NCBI RefSeq assembly: GCF_034424545.1
Contig: NZ_CP139970.1
Coordinates: forward strand, 1,426,001 to 1,490,000
DNA from: Trinickia caryophylli
Lineage (GTDB): Bacteria; Pseudomonadota; Gammaproteobacteria; Burkholderiales; Burkholderiaceae
Direction of reading: 5' to 3'
DNA: 64,000 nt
The position numbers and the translations under genes were made by a program. The notes below the pieces were generated by a model. The model had not been told where the DNA came from. It searched no databases and worked only from the letters and a program-made list of their open reading frames with translations. Positions 40,515-49,657 of this stretch are shown here, piece by piece (within the stretch, counting starts at the first letter, position 1; each line of letters begins with the position of its first letter).

Positions 40515-41531
40515 TCAGTCGCGCGAGCCGCGGTTCTTCAACTGGTCGAGCAGCACGGCTGCGAGCAGAATGGCACCGCGCACGAGATATTGATAGAACG
40601 CATCGATATTGAGCAGGTTCATGACGTTCTCGACCGTACCCATGATGAGCACGCCGATCACGACGCCGGAAATCGTCGCCCGGCCGCCCAGCAGCGAGAC
40701 GCCGCCGAGCACGCACGCCGAGATCACGTTGAGCTCGAAGCCCTGCGCGGCATTCGGCTGGCCCGACGTGATGCGCGACGCGAGAATCACACCGGCGAGC
40801 GCCGTCACGGCGCCTTGCACGAGGAAGATGATGACGCGCGTACGTTCGACGTTGATGCCGGCGAGACGCGAGGCTTCGGGGTTGCCGCCGATCGCGAGCG
40901 TGTTGCGGCCATACACCGTCTGATTGAGCAACACGCCGAAGACGATGAAACAAACGAGCGTGACCCAGATGGGCAGCGACACGCCCGCGAGCGTGAAGCC
41001 GCCGAGGGCAATGAACGTATCCGACGACACGCCCACCGCCTGACCATGCGAGACGATGAAGCCGAGGCCGCGCACGATCTCCATCGTGGCAAGCGTCGTG
41101 ATCAGTGCGTTGATGCGCAGATAGGCGATGACGGCACCATTGACGAAGCCGATCACGGCACCGGCCGCCACCGCGGCAAGAATCGCGAGGAACGTGTTGT
41201 CGGTGGCATTGAGCACCATCGCGCAAAGCACACCGGCAAACGCGACGGTCGAGCCGATCGAGAGATCGAAGTCGCGCGAGGCCAGACAGAACATCATCGT
41301 GCACGCGACCATGCCGATCTGCGAGATCGACAGTGCGAGGCCCAGCATGTTGTCGATCGAGAAGAAGTGATCGACCGTCAGCGACGTCGTGATGAACATC
41401 ACGGCGAAGATGAGAATGAGGCTGTACTCGGTGATCTGCTGCCACCACTTCTGCCGATCGTTCGGCTGCGGAATCAGAGCTTCGGCCGCATGCTTGGCTG
41501 CCGAGCTCGCGAGGTTTTCTCTTGCTTGCAT
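40515..41531 (-). CDS. araH: L-arabinose-type ABC transporter permease
   Basis: Integral membrane subunit (338 aa, about 8-10 spans) of a class-2 sugar importer. The ATG at 41531 has AAGGAG 7 bases upstream; an in-frame ATG at 41567 was rejected. RbsC/AraH-family features include ASRDFDLSIGSTVAFAGVL, VNGAVIAYLRINALITTLAT and the EAA-like YGRNTLAIGGNPEASRLAGI. It follows araG (100 bases) and precedes the XylB-like dehydrogenase. Confidence 0.93.
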   Translation of the reverse strand: MQARENLASSAAKHAAEALIPQPNDRQKWWQQITEYSLILIFAVMFITTSLTVDHFFSIDNMLGLALSISQIGMVACTMMFCLASRDFDLSIGSTVAFAGVLCAMVLNATDNTFLAILAAVAAGAVIGFVNGAVIAYLRINALITTLATMEIVRGLGFIVSHGQAVGVSSDTFIALGGFTLAGVSLPIWVTLVCFIVFGVLLNQTVYGRNTLAIGGNPEASRLAGINVERTRVIIFLVQGAVTALAGVILASRITSGQPNAAQGFELNVISACVLGGVSLLGGRATISGVVIGVLIMGTVENVMNLLNIDAFYQYLVRGAILLAAVLLDQLKNRGSRD

Positions 41532-41631
41532 TTCGTCACTCCTTCGCCCGTTCGCAACGGGTTTCACGTTCTGCCGTGCCGGAAGCGGCGTGGTGCCGGC
41601 CGGCTCGCCCGCACGCGGGCGCTTCCCCTGT

Positions 41632-43161
41632 TCATGCCGCTTGCGCGGCGTCCTCCGACGGCGCTCCCGCGCCCTGCGGCAGCGCGAGGTTCAAGAGCGC
41701 GGCCTCGGTCGCTTCCGCGCGGAGCAGTTCGCCCGAGACGCGGCCTTCGCGCATCGCGACGATGCGATCGGACACGCCCAGTACTTCCGGCAATTCGGAA
41801 GACACCATGACCACCGCGCAGCCGCGTTCCGCCAGCTCGTAGATCACGTTGTAGATCTCGTGCTTGGCGCCGACGTCGATGCCGCGCGTCGGCTCGTCGA
41901 GGATCACGACCTTCAGATCGGGTTCCGCGAGCCAGCGCGAAAGAATCGCCTTTTGCTGATTGCCGCCCGAGAGCAGCCGGATCTTCTGACGCCGGTTGGG
42001 CGTCTTGATCTTGAGGAGCTTGATGAAGCGCTCCGCCGTCTCCGCTTCTTTCGCGCGGTCGAGAAAAAGCCCGGCGCGCAGATCGTGGCGGCGGCAGCTG
42101 ATATTGATGTTTTCGGCCACCGAGGCCATCGCGACGATGCCTTCTTCCTTGCGGTCTTCAGGGCACAGCACGATGCCGTTGCGAATCGCATGCTGAGGGC
42201 TTTTGACGTCGACCGGCCGGCCGTCGAGTTCGATGCGCCCGCCGCGCCGCTTTTCGGCACCGTAGACGAGCCGCATCAGCTCGCTTCGGCCCGCGCCGAC
42301 GAGACCGAAAAAGCCGACGATTTCACCGGCCCGCACGTTGAAGCTCGCGGGTGCCGAGAGTCCATGGCCCTCGACGTCGGTCACGGTGAGCCGAACGTCG
42401 CCGAGCGCGCGCGGCCGATAGTCGTAGATGTCCGTGATCTCGCGGCCCACCATCTCGGCGACGAGCGTCTCGCGCTTGACCTCGCTCATCGCGCTGTGCG
42501 ACGCGACCTTGCGGCCGTCCCGGAAAATCGTGCACGAATCGCAAAGCGCATAGATCTCGTCCATGCGGTGCGAAATATAGATGAGCGCCCGGCCTTCGGC
42601 CTTCAGGTCGCGCACGAGCTTGAAAAGCACCTCGGTCTCGCGGTGCGAGAGCGAGCTCGTCGGCTCGTCGAGCGCGATGACGCGCGCATTGCGCAAAAGC
42701 GCCTTGCAGATCTCGACCATCTGACGCTGCGCGATCGAGAGCCGGCCCAGCCGTGCGTTCGGGTCCAGATCGACGCCCATCGCGGCGAGCCGCTCGCGCA
42801 CGAAGCGCTGGGCGCCGCGCTTGTCGACGAAACCGAGCGCGTTCGGCAGGCGGCCGAGCAGCAGGTTTTCCGTGACCGTGAGGTCGGGCACGTATTGCAG
42901 TTCCTGATGGATCACGGCGACGCCGGCCGCAATCGACGCCGCGGCGCTCGAAAAACGTACCTCGTTGCCGTCGATCATGAGGCGCCCGGAATCGGGTTGA
43001 TACTCGCCGCCGAGCACTTTCAAAAGCGTCGACTTGCCGGCGCCGTTCTCGCCCATGAGGCCGTGCACCTCGCCCGCGTTCACCTCGAAGGAGACGCCGT
43101 CGAGCGCACGCACGCCCGGAAAGACCTTGCCGATGTTGTCAAAACGCAGCGTTGCTGACAT
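41632..43161 (-). CDS. araG: L-arabinose-type ABC transporter ATP-binding protein
   Basis: 509-aa tandem ATPase (E. coli AraG 504). The first domain has Walker [13 protein letters not shown] (about 38-49) and signature [11 protein letters not shown] with [10 protein letters not shown]; the second has a degenerate loop [10 protein letters not shown] and [15 protein letters not shown] with [12 protein letters not shown], the usual asymmetric pattern of sugar ATPases. AGGTG lies about 8 bases before the ATG. It lies between araF and araH on one transcript. Confidence 0.94.
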   Translation of the reverse strand: MSATLRFDNIGKVFPGVRALDGVSFEVNAGEVHGLMGENGAGKSTLLKVLGGEYQPDSGRLMIDGNEVRFSSAAASIAAGVAVIHQELQYVPDLTVTENLLLGRLPNALGFVDKRGAQRFVRERLAAMGVDLDPNARLGRLSIAQRQMVEICKALLRNARVIALDEPTSSLSHRETEVLFKLVRDLKAEGRALIYISHRMDEIYALCDSCTIFRDGRKVASHSAMSEVKRETLVAEMVGREITDIYDYRPRALGDVRLTVTDVEGHGLSAPASFNVRAGEIVGFFGLVGAGRSELMRLVYGAEKRRGGRIELDGRPVDVKSPQHAIRNGIVLCPEDRKEEGIVAMASVAENINISCRRHDLRAGLFLDRAKEAETAERFIKLLKIKTPNRRQKIRLLSGGNQQKAILSRWLAEPDLKVVILDEPTRGIDVGAKHEIYNVIYELAERGCAVVMVSSELPEVLGVSDRIVAMREGRVSGELLRAEATEAALLNLALPQGAGAPSEDAAQAA

Positions 43162-43267
43162 ATCGCTTCACCTTGCACTGAATGAATCGTCTCGCCGGCC
43201 GAGGTCGGAGCCGGAGCGACCGCACGCGCGACCGCACCCCGCCCTTGGCCGGCGAGCACCGCCATGC

Positions 43268-44269
43268 TTACTTGGCGGCGAGGCCCATCTGCTCGCGGAC
43301 CTGGCCGACGTTCTCACGCGTGGCAAGCATGCCCTGCGTCAGCGTGAGCTTGGGCGGCTCCTTGCCGGTGGTGATCCACGTGTACATCAGCTCCGACGTT
43401 TCCTCGCCATGACGCTTCGGGCTGATGATGACCGTGCCGTAGAAACCCGTCGGGTTCGGCTTCTTGAACTCGCTCAGCGCCGAGTCCGAACCGCCGATGC
43501 CGATGCCGATCATGTTGTCGGCCTTGAAGCCGCGACCTTCGGCTGCGCGCACGGCGCCGAGCACGGCCTCGTCGTTCAGGCCGTACGCCACCCAGTGCTT
43601 GAACTGCGGGTTCTTCGTGAGCGCGATGTTGGCCGCGTTGAACGCGTTTTCCGTGTCGGTCTTCGCCTGCGGCGCCGAAATGATGTTCGCCTTCGGGAAG
43701 CCCGCCTTCAGAAGCACGTCGGTCGCGCCTTGCACGCGATCGTGCGCGGTGGGCAGTTGCTCGTACGTGATCGCGATCGCACCCACTTCCTTCATGTCCC
43801 AGCCGCGCTTCTTGATCTCGTCGGTAATGCCCTTGCCGACTTGCTGGCCGATGTTGTAAGCCGAAATACCCATGTGCGGCACGGAGTCGATGGGCTTGCC
43901 CGAGCCGTCGACGAGACGGTCGTCCACCGTCATCATCTTCAGGTTGTGCGCCTTTGCCTTCGCGACGATGCCGGGCCCGAGCTTGACGTCAGGCGTGCAG
44001 ATGATGAAACCCTGCGCCTTTTGCGCGGCGAGGTTGTCGATCGCGCTCATGACCTTCTCCCCGGACGGCGCGCCGATCTTCACGAGCGTGAAACCCTTGG
44101 CCTTCGCAGCCATCTCCGCAAATTTCCATTCGTCCTGGAACCACGGTTCCTCGGGCTGCTTGACGAGAAAGCCGATCTTCACCGGGTCGGCCGCTTGAGC
44201 CATCGGTGCACCGGCGAGCATCGAGCCTGTGGCGACGGCTGCCAGCGTGAGGAACAGTCTGCGCTTCAT
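43268..44269 (-). CDS. araF: L-arabinose/galactose-type periplasmic-binding protein
   Basis: 333-aa periplasmic-binding protein with a Sec signal peptide (MKRRLFLTLAAV... cleaved after AQA, about residue 26). The mature start VKIGFLVKQPEEPWFQDEWK and the segments FIICTPDVKLGPG, MTVDDRLVDGSGKP and NDEAVLGAVRAAEGRG match AraF, whose E. coli form binds L-arabinose and also D-galactose and D-fucose. AGGAG lies 8 bases before the ATG. It leads the araFGH transcript. Confidence 0.94.
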   Translation of the reverse strand: MKRRLFLTLAAVATGSMLAGAPMAQAADPVKIGFLVKQPEEPWFQDEWKFAEMAAKAKGFTLVKIGAPSGEKVMSAIDNLAAQKAQGFIICTPDVKLGPGIVAKAKAHNLKMMTVDDRLVDGSGKPIDSVPHMGISAYNIGQQVGKGITDEIKKRGWDMKEVGAIAITYEQLPTAHDRVQGATDVLLKAGFPKANIISAPQAKTDTENAFNAANIALTKNPQFKHWVAYGLNDEAVLGAVRAAEGRGFKADNMIGIGIGGSDSALSEFKKPNPTGFYGTVIISPKRHGEETSELMYTWITTGKEPPKLTLTQGMLATRENVGQVREQMGLAAK

Positions 44270-44352
44270 TTGCTTGTCTCCTGTCTAATGAAGGTGTGGG
44301 CCGCATTGTTGGCATCGGATGGCTCACGCGGCCGGTGCGTCATCCGAGTGAC

Positions 44353-44397
44353 GGCCTTTTTAGGCCTGGAAGCCGGCGCGCCTGCCGAGCCGGCTTC
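44353..44397. terminator. Two adjacent hairpins between the dgo unit and araF
   Basis: GAAGCCGGC-11-GCCGGCTTC (44369-44397) and the palindrome GGCCTTTTTAGGCC (44353-44366) lie in the 200-base gap between the SDR gene and araF. On the minus strand a T-run is missing, but together they may reduce read-through and separate the two halves of the cluster. Confidence 0.4.
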
Positions 44398-44469
44398 TTC
44401 GTTCTTCTGTGCTGCTGCGTAGTCTTCCTGCCGCTGCGTCATGCCATCACGGCTGCGTTCTCCGCGGCA

Positions 44470-45249
44470 TCAATCGTGATAAAGCGCCGAGCGGCCTCCG
44501 TCTATCGTGATACAGCTCGCGTTGATGAACGGTGCCTCGTCCGATGCGAGGAACACCGCCGTCATCGCCACCTCGTCCGGCTGCCCGATGCGCTTCATCG
44601 GCTGCAGCTCCAGCGTCGCGCGCCGCGCCGCTTCGGCGTCGGGCTGCGCGCCCCACCAGTCCCGTGTGAGCTGCGTCTCGATGTAGCCGGGCGCGATCGC
44701 GTTGACGCGGATCTGCTTGCCCGCGTATTCGATGCCGAGCGCACGCGTGAGGCCGAGCACGCCATGCTTGGCCACCGGGTAGGGAAAACAGCCCGGAATG
44801 ATCTTGAACGCGTGCGTCGACGCGATGTTGACGATGCTGCCGCGGCCGCGCTCGACCATGCCCGGCAAAACGGCGCGGCAGCCATTCCATACGCCGTCGA
44901 GATCGACCGCGAAGCAGCGCCGCCAATCGGCGTCGGTCATCGTCAACGGATCGCAAAACACGTTGATGCCAGCGTTGTTCACGAGCACGTCGAGCGGGCC
45001 AAAGCTGCGCTCGGTGCTCGCAACCGCCTCGCGCACCGAGGCCGCATCGGTCACATCGGTGCGCACCGCGGCCACACGAGCACCGGGCGTGGCCGCCTCG
45101 ATCGCACGGCAGGTGGCCTGCGCCGTCTCGACATCGAGCTCCGCCAGCGCCACGGCAGCCCCCTCGCGCGCGAAGGCCTGCGCGATCGCGGCACCGATCC
45201 CCCGGCCCGCGCCCGTCACGAGCGTCACCTTGCCCGCGAGCCGGCTCAT
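44470..45249 (-). CDS. SDR-family dehydrogenase, probable sugar (galactose-type) dehydrogenase
   Basis: 259-aa short-chain dehydrogenase: cofactor loop TGAGRGIGAAIAQ, NNAG, catalytic Ser in IASTHAFK and YPVAKHG. By its position after dgoK-dgoA it probably oxidises D-galactose or a related aldose, but the sequence alone does not fix the substrate. Its ATG overlaps the dgoA stop as TAATG, so it is coupled to dgoA. It is distinct from the XylB-like SDR near 40 kb. Confidence 0.8.
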   Translation of the reverse strand: MSRLAGKVTLVTGAGRGIGAAIAQAFAREGAAVALAELDVETAQATCRAIEAATPGARVAAVRTDVTDAASVREAVASTERSFGPLDVLVNNAGINVFCDPLTMTDADWRRCFAVDLDGVWNGCRAVLPGMVERGRGSIVNIASTHAFKIIPGCFPYPVAKHGVLGLTRALGIEYAGKQIRVNAIAPGYIETQLTRDWWGAQPDAEAARRATLELQPMKRIGQPDEVAMTAVFLASDEAPFINASCITIDGGRSALYHD

Positions 45250-45956
45250 TACCGCGCTTCCTCGCGCGCCGCGCGCAGGCCGTCGACGAAGGCACGCGCG
45301 GCGCTTGCCGTCGCCGCGGCGCTCTGGCCTGGGCGGTAAAGGGCCGAGCCAAGGCCGAAGCCGTCCGCGCCGGCCGCGAGAAACGGGCCCATGTTGTCGG
45401 GTGCGACGCCGCCCACGGGCACGATCGGTATCCGCTTGGCGACCACGGCGCGCCAGGCCTTCACCACGTGCGCGCCCAGTTGCTCGGCCGGGAACATCTT
45501 GAGCGCATCGGCACCGTCGGCAAGCGCGGCGAACGCCTCGGTCGGCGTCGCGACGCCAGGTGTGCAAGCGAGCCCTTTCGCCTTGGCGGCACGAATGACG
45601 GCACCATCGGCGTGCGGCATGACGATCAGTTCGCCACCCGCGGCCGCCACGGCTTCGACGAGATCCGCGCGCAGGACGGTGCCGGCGCCGACGACGGCAT
45701 CGGCGGGCAGCGCGGCGCGCAGCGCGGCGATGCTCTCGAACGGCTGCGGCGAGTTGAGCGGTACTTCGAGCAGGCGGAAGCCCGCCTCGTAGAGTGCCCG
45801 GCCATGCTCGGCGGCTTCGGGCGGCGTGATGCCACGCAGGATCGCGATCAGCGGGCAAGCCGAGAAAGCGGCGGCGAAGCGCGCATGCGGCCGGTACGGC
45901 GCGGGGAGATCGAGATCGGTCAACAAATCGTTCGTAGCCATGGCAGCGAAATCCAT
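45249..45956 (-). CDS. dgoA: 2-dehydro-3-deoxy-6-phosphogalactonate aldolase
   Basis: Class I aldolase that cleaves KDPGal to pyruvate and glyceraldehyde 3-phosphate (De Ley-Doudoroff route). 235 aa with the Eda/DgoA barrel: PLIAILRGITPPEA, FRLLEVPLNSPQPF (base glutamate), VGAGTVLRADLV and the Schiff-base lysine in DALKMFPAEQLG; PVGGVAPDNMG binds phosphate. DgoA rather than Eda is chosen from the RGITPPEA and NSPQPF wording and the dgoK neighbour. Start 45956 or 45941 (MATND) cannot be separated; neither has a good ribosome site. Confidence 0.92.
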   Translation of the reverse strand: MDFAAMATNDLLTDLDLPAPYRPHARFAAAFSACPLIAILRGITPPEAAEHGRALYEAGFRLLEVPLNSPQPFESIAALRAALPADAVVGAGTVLRADLVEAVAAAGGELIVMPHADGAVIRAAKAKGLACTPGVATPTEAFAALADGADALKMFPAEQLGAHVVKAWRAVVAKRIPIVPVGGVAPDNMGPFLAAGADGFGLGSALYRPGQSAAATASAARAFVDGLRAAREEAR

Positions 45957-45984
45957 TGATGTGTCGTTTGCGTCGGTGCCGCGA

Positions 45985-46986
45985 TCAGGCGCCCGGCCCG
46001 GCATCGCGCATCGCCGCGGGCGCGGCAACGAGCCCGGCCGCATTGGCGATGCGCCATAAGCCGCGCTCGGCAGCCGCCTCCACGATGCTCGCGCCCGCAC
46101 AGCCGAACTCCGTCAACGCGAGCCGATACCGCTCGCAAAGCGACGGCTCGCCGATCAGCTTGAGCGTCTCGTGCTCGAGCGATGCGCCACGGGCCGCCAG
46201 CACGGCCTTCAATCCGCACAACTCGTGGCCGATGAGCAGGCCGGACAAATAGTCCGGCTGCTCGTCCGCCTGCAACTGCGCCGTGAGTCCGAGCGTGCGC
46301 GTGCTGAAAATCGTTGCGAGCAGCCCCGCGTGGTCGGCGTTCTGAGCGACGGTCACCCCACGCAGAAACGCCGCCTTGTCGGGCGCGGCGGGCTGAGTCA
46401 TGGTGCGCCCGAGAATCGTGTGATCGCGCAGCGCCGCAAAGAGCTCGCCCGTCATGAACGTATGGAACGCCTCGATGCGCTCGCCCCGCACCACGGCCCA
46501 TTTGGCGTGCGTGCCGGGCAGTCCGACGAGCACCGCGGCCCCGCCGAGCGCGCCGTCACCGGCCAGCGCGCCGACGATCTGCGTTTCCTCGCCGCGCATC
46601 ACGTTGGGCAGATCGCCGCGTTCGATCACGCCGGGCACGATGTTCAGCTCGACGCCGCGCGCCGTCTTCACCCGGACGATGCCGGCAACGAGCTCGTCGG
46701 CCGTGGCGGGCGTATCCACGTACGGCGCCTCGCACCAGCCTTGCGCGCTGCCGACCATGCCCGCGGCGATCGCGGGCAACTCCGGAGTGCGGTCGAGCCA
46801 CTCTCCGCAAGCCGCCTCGAACGCGGCATCGAATCCGCCGGGCCGAGGCAGATTCATGATGCCGGCCGCCGACGCCCGCGTGGCGATCACCTTGCCGGTG
46901 GCATCGAAGAGATAAGCGCGCAACGACGTCGTGCCCCAGTCGAGCCCGATCAGCACGGGCTCGGCAAACTGCAGTGCTTCGCTCAT
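45985..46986 (-). CDS. dgoK: 2-dehydro-3-deoxygalactonokinase
   Basis: ATP-dependent phosphorylation of 2-keto-3-deoxygalactonate. 333 aa; the phosphate-1 motif LIGLDWGTTSLRAYLFD (about 12-28), MVGSAQGWCEAPYVD and LPGTHAKWAVV are DgoK features. Its ATG overlaps the TGA of the IclR gene (4 bases), so the regulator and kinase are cotranslated; dgoA follows after 28 bases. Galactonate dehydratase, needed to make its substrate, is not in the window. Confidence 0.93.
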   Translation of the reverse strand: MSEALQFAEPVLIGLDWGTTSLRAYLFDATGKVIATRASAAGIMNLPRPGGFDAAFEAACGEWLDRTPELPAIAAGMVGSAQGWCEAPYVDTPATADELVAGIVRVKTARGVELNIVPGVIERGDLPNVMRGEETQIVGALAGDGALGGAAVLVGLPGTHAKWAVVRGERIEAFHTFMTGELFAALRDHTILGRTMTQPAAPDKAAFLRGVTVAQNADHAGLLATIFSTRTLGLTAQLQADEQPDYLSGLLIGHELCGLKAVLAARGASLEHETLKLIGEPSLCERYRLALTEFGCAGASIVEAAAERGLWRIANAAGLVAAPAAMRDAGPGA

Positions 46987-47906
46987 CGTTTGATCCGCCG
47001 TGCGCTCTGGGATCCACGCCAGCCGAGTTCCTCGGAAATACCGCGCGCCTCGCGCTGCACGAGCGGAACGAGTTCGTCCATGCGCTCGAGCGGCATGTAG
47101 GGAATCGTGCTCGCGACCGAGATCGCCGCGACGATCGCGCCGGACGCGTCGCGCACCGGTGCGGCCACGCAGCGAATCGTCAGTTCGTTCTCTTCGAGGT
47201 CGAACGAGAATCCGCCAGCGGCATAGCGCACCATGCGATGGAGAAAGACTGCCTTGTCCGGCCGCTTTTCGAACGCTGCCGTACCCTCGGCGGCGCGCCA
47301 CGACGCGTCGAAGAACGCTTCCCACTCTTCAGGCTTCATGTCGAGCATCAATGCCTTGCCGATGCCGGTGCGCACCATGGCCATCCGGTGGCCGACACGC
47401 GAGCGCATTTCGAGGCCGCGCTGGCTCGAGATCTTGTCGATATAAAGAACATCGTCGCCATCGCGCACACCAAGGTGAACGGTATCGTGCGTGGCTTCGG
47501 CAAGGCGCTCCAGGTGCGCGCGCGCCACGGCCGTGAGCGGCATCTGTTCGAGCGCGATGGTGCCGAGTTCGATCAGCTTCGGGCCGAGCAGATAGCCCGC
47601 CGACGTCTGCCGCAGGTAGCGCGCCTGGACGAGACTGCTCACGAGCCGGTGCGTCGTGCTGCGCGGCGTGCCGAGCACGGCGGCGAATGCCCGCATGTCG
47701 TGGGCGCCGGATGCGGCCGCCTCGAGAATCGCCAATCCGCGCAGCAGCGTCTGGGTGCCGGCCACCTGCGAGGCAAGGTCGAGCGGCGTGCCCGAGACGT
47801 TGATGTCGTCGGCGCTTGCGGCGTTCGACAACGCGGCGGCGAGCGTCGCATCGAGCGCCGCGTCGGGTGACTGAGTACTGTCGGAAGCTGGATCGGGGGC
47901 AGCCAT
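46983..47906 (-). CDS. IclR-family transcriptional regulator of the sugar-acid operon
   Basis: 307 aa from the ATG at 47906, which has AAAGGAG 6 bases upstream. After a 40-residue Ala/Asp/Ser-rich lead, the IclR winged helix spans about 50-110 (FAAVLGTPRSTTHRLVSSLV) and the GAF-like effector domain the rest (HDTVHLGVRDGDDVLYIDK, GIGKALML). It is first in the iclR-dgoK-dgoA-SDR unit and so is likely an autoregulated, KDGal- or galactonate-responsive controller; the inducer is an inference. Confidence 0.9.
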   Translation of the reverse strand: MAAPDPASDSTQSPDAALDATLAAALSNAASADDINVSGTPLDLASQVAGTQTLLRGLAILEAAASGAHDMRAFAAVLGTPRSTTHRLVSSLVQARYLRQTSAGYLLGPKLIELGTIALEQMPLTAVARAHLERLAEATHDTVHLGVRDGDDVLYIDKISSQRGLEMRSRVGHRMAMVRTGIGKALMLDMKPEEWEAFFDASWRAAEGTAAFEKRPDKAVFLHRMVRYAAGGFSFDLEENELTIRCVAAPVRDASGAIVAAISVASTIPYMPLERMDELVPLVQREARGISEELGWRGSQSARRIKR

Positions 47907-48294
47907 GAGCGTCTCCTTTGTATGCGAGGCTCGTTGGCTTCGCACAGATGGTGGCGGCTACTGCAACGCCGTCTATCGTTTCGCTCGGATTGTAGGCGCT
48001 GATTTTGAAGCGTTCAACATATGAGTGGCATGTCCATATATTGAGACAAAATATGCCCAGAGCGGGCGGCGGTGCCGGCAGCGGGGGCACCTCGGCGCAT
48101 GGCGAGAAGCGGTCGTGTATCTTGCCCGGGGGCTCGACCATTCGAGCCTCGCATCAGAAAAAATCGGGATGGCGCGTTTCCGCCTGCAAGGATGGATCGT
48201 CGTCCTGCCCGGTCGGCGGCGCGGCGGGCGTCCGCCCGAGCGCATGTCCTCCACTTTCCCGAATTCCCCGTTCGAGGTGTTGCCGGAGCCAATG
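47907..48294. other. Divergent control region between iclR and the cupin gene
   Basis: 388 bases without a supported gene. The left part (about 47995-48055) is AT-rich and holds CATAT-type repeats that may be the IclR operator and promoter; the right 230 bases, before the cupin, are GC-rich with no signal that I can support. Confidence 0.5.
48018..48055. promoter_or_regulatory. CATAT-repeat region, candidate IclR operator
   Basis: CATATG (48018-48023) and the imperfect dyad TGTC-N10-GACA (48031-48048) containing CATATATTG, with CATAT (48035-48039) mirrored by ATATG (48051-48055), form an AT-rich palindromic patch 110-150 bases upstream of the iclR start. Such sites are usual for autoregulated IclR proteins. 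Confidence 0.35.
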
Positions 48295-48813
48295 ATGAAA
48301 CCTGTCGTAAACATCGCCGATATCGAGCTTTCGCCCCGCCCCGCGGCCTACGCGCCCCCCGAGTCGATGAACGAGCGCTATGGCGGCGTGCGCATGGGCA
48401 TGATCGGCCGCGCCATCGGCGCCCGAAAGCTCGGCTGCAACGTCACGGCCGTGCCCCCTGGCCGCCGCGCGTTCCCATTCCACAATCACCGTGTGAACGA
48501 AGAAATGTTCTTCGTGCTGGAGGGCACCGGCGAGGTGCGCATCGGCAGCGAGACCCACCCGATCCGCGCGGGCGATATCGTCGCGTGCCCGCCGGGCGGG
48601 CCCGAAACCGCACATCAGATCGTCAATACGGGCGAATCGGAGCTGAAGTATCTGGCGGTCAGCACGATGGTGACGCCCGAAATCGCCGAGTATCCCGATT
48701 CGGGCAAGTTCGGAGTGCTGGCCGAGTTCGCGGGGGAAGGGGGCGCGCCGCCGACGTTCTTCCGCTTCGTGTCGCGCGCGGATGCCGGGCTCGGCTACTG
48801 GGAAGACAACTGA
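48295..48813 (+). CDS. Cupin-domain protein
   Basis: 172-aa small beta-barrel protein. The start at 48295 has GGAG 6 bases upstream (an adjacent ATG at 48292 is possible); a much longer frame upstream was rejected for lack of any ribosome site. The cupin motifs are clear: FPFHNHRVNEEMFFVLEGTG (metal His pair and Glu) and then GDIVACPPGGPETAHQIVNT (second motif with His). The C-terminal part (KFGVLAEFAGEGG, FFRFVSR) resembles sugar-processing or dioxygenase-like cupins, but no reaction can be assigned. It is divergent from the sugar cluster. Confidence 0.85.
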   Translation: MKPVVNIADIELSPRPAAYAPPESMNERYGGVRMGMIGRAIGARKLGCNVTAVPPGRRAFPFHNHRVNEEMFFVLEGTGEVRIGSETHPIRAGDIVACPPGGPETAHQIVNTGESELKYLAVSTMVTPEIAEYPDSGKFGVLAEFAGEGGAPPTFFRFVSRADAGLGYWEDN

Positions 48814-48875
48814 GCCGCGGGGCAGTCGAAACAAGCGGCAAGCGGGGCTGTGGGCGGCACACGCTCGCGCTGCTT

Positions 48876-48935
48876 TATGTGGCGCCTTATGTGATGCTGT
48901 ATGTGACGCCTCGTGTGACCCCTCATGCGAGGTCT
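48876..48935. repeat. Five degenerate 12-base tandem repeats at the 3' end of mtgA
   Basis: Units starting TATGTGGCGCCT, TATGTGATGCTG, TATGTGACGCCT, CGTGTGACCCCT and CATGCGAGGTCT run back to back, the last reaching the mtgA stop codon. The period is exact and the units diverge from left to right, suggesting slippage-driven expansion in the gap between convergent cupin and mtgA. Confidence 0.7.
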
Positions 48936-49657
48936 CAGCGCGGCACTTCCGCCGCGCCCATGCGACGCGCGATGACGCTGGCGCGTTGCGCGAGGTAGCC
49001 GGACGAGCGATGCTCGTCGAAATACTTGGGCCGCGGCAGCATGACGGCGAGCCGCGCCGCCTGCCAGGCCGAAAGCTGACTGGCCGATGTGCGGTAGTAA
49101 TAGCGGGCAGCGGCCTGCGCGCCATACACGCCGTTGCCCCATTCGACCGAGTTCAGATAGATCTCGAAAATGCGCTGCTTGTCCATCGCCATCTCGATCA
49201 TCCACGTGATGATGAGTTCCTGCCCCTTGCGCAGGTAACTTTTCTGGCGCGACAGGAAGAGATTGCGCGCGAGTTGCTGCGTGATCGTCGAGCCGCCGGC
49301 GACGATCTTGCCACGTGCCTTGTTGCGCTCCCAGGCCTGGAGGATGGCGTCGGTTTCGTAGCCGTTGTTGTTGACGAAGTTGGCATCTTCGGACGCGATG
49401 ATCGCGCGCTTCAGGTTGCGCGAGATCCGGTCGTACGGCACCCATTCGTGCTGGATCGAGAGATCGGGCCGATCCTGCGCGAGCCGCCAGGCATCGGAGC
49501 GCATGAATGCGGTCGAGCCCGGATCGACCACGGTCCAAACCGCAATCTGCGCGAGGTAATACGCCTGCGTGGCGATCCATGCGACCACGCCGACCGAGAC
49601 TGCATAGAGGAACCAGCGGGCCGCGCCGTGCCCACCGCGCCCGCCCCTTTTCGTCAT
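48935..49657 (-). CDS. mtgA: Monofunctional peptidoglycan glycosyltransferase
   Basis: Polymerises lipid II into glycan strands; 240 aa, one N-terminal membrane helix (about 15-40) and a GT51 domain. Motifs: [15 protein letters not shown] with the catalytic glutamate E90, [29 protein letters not shown] and [20 protein letters not shown], all five GT51 regions. Its ATG overlaps the aroE stop by 4 bases. The gene ends in the tandem repeat region. Confidence 0.96.
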   Translation of the reverse strand: MTKRGGRGGHGAARWFLYAVSVGVVAWIATQAYYLAQIAVWTVVDPGSTAFMRSDAWRLAQDRPDLSIQHEWVPYDRISRNLKRAIIASEDANFVNNNGYETDAILQAWERNKARGKIVAGGSTITQQLARNLFLSRQKSYLRKGQELIITWMIEMAMDKQRIFEIYLNSVEWGNGVYGAQAAARYYYRTSASQLSAWQAARLAVMLPRPKYFDEHRSSGYLAQRASVIARRMGAAEVPR

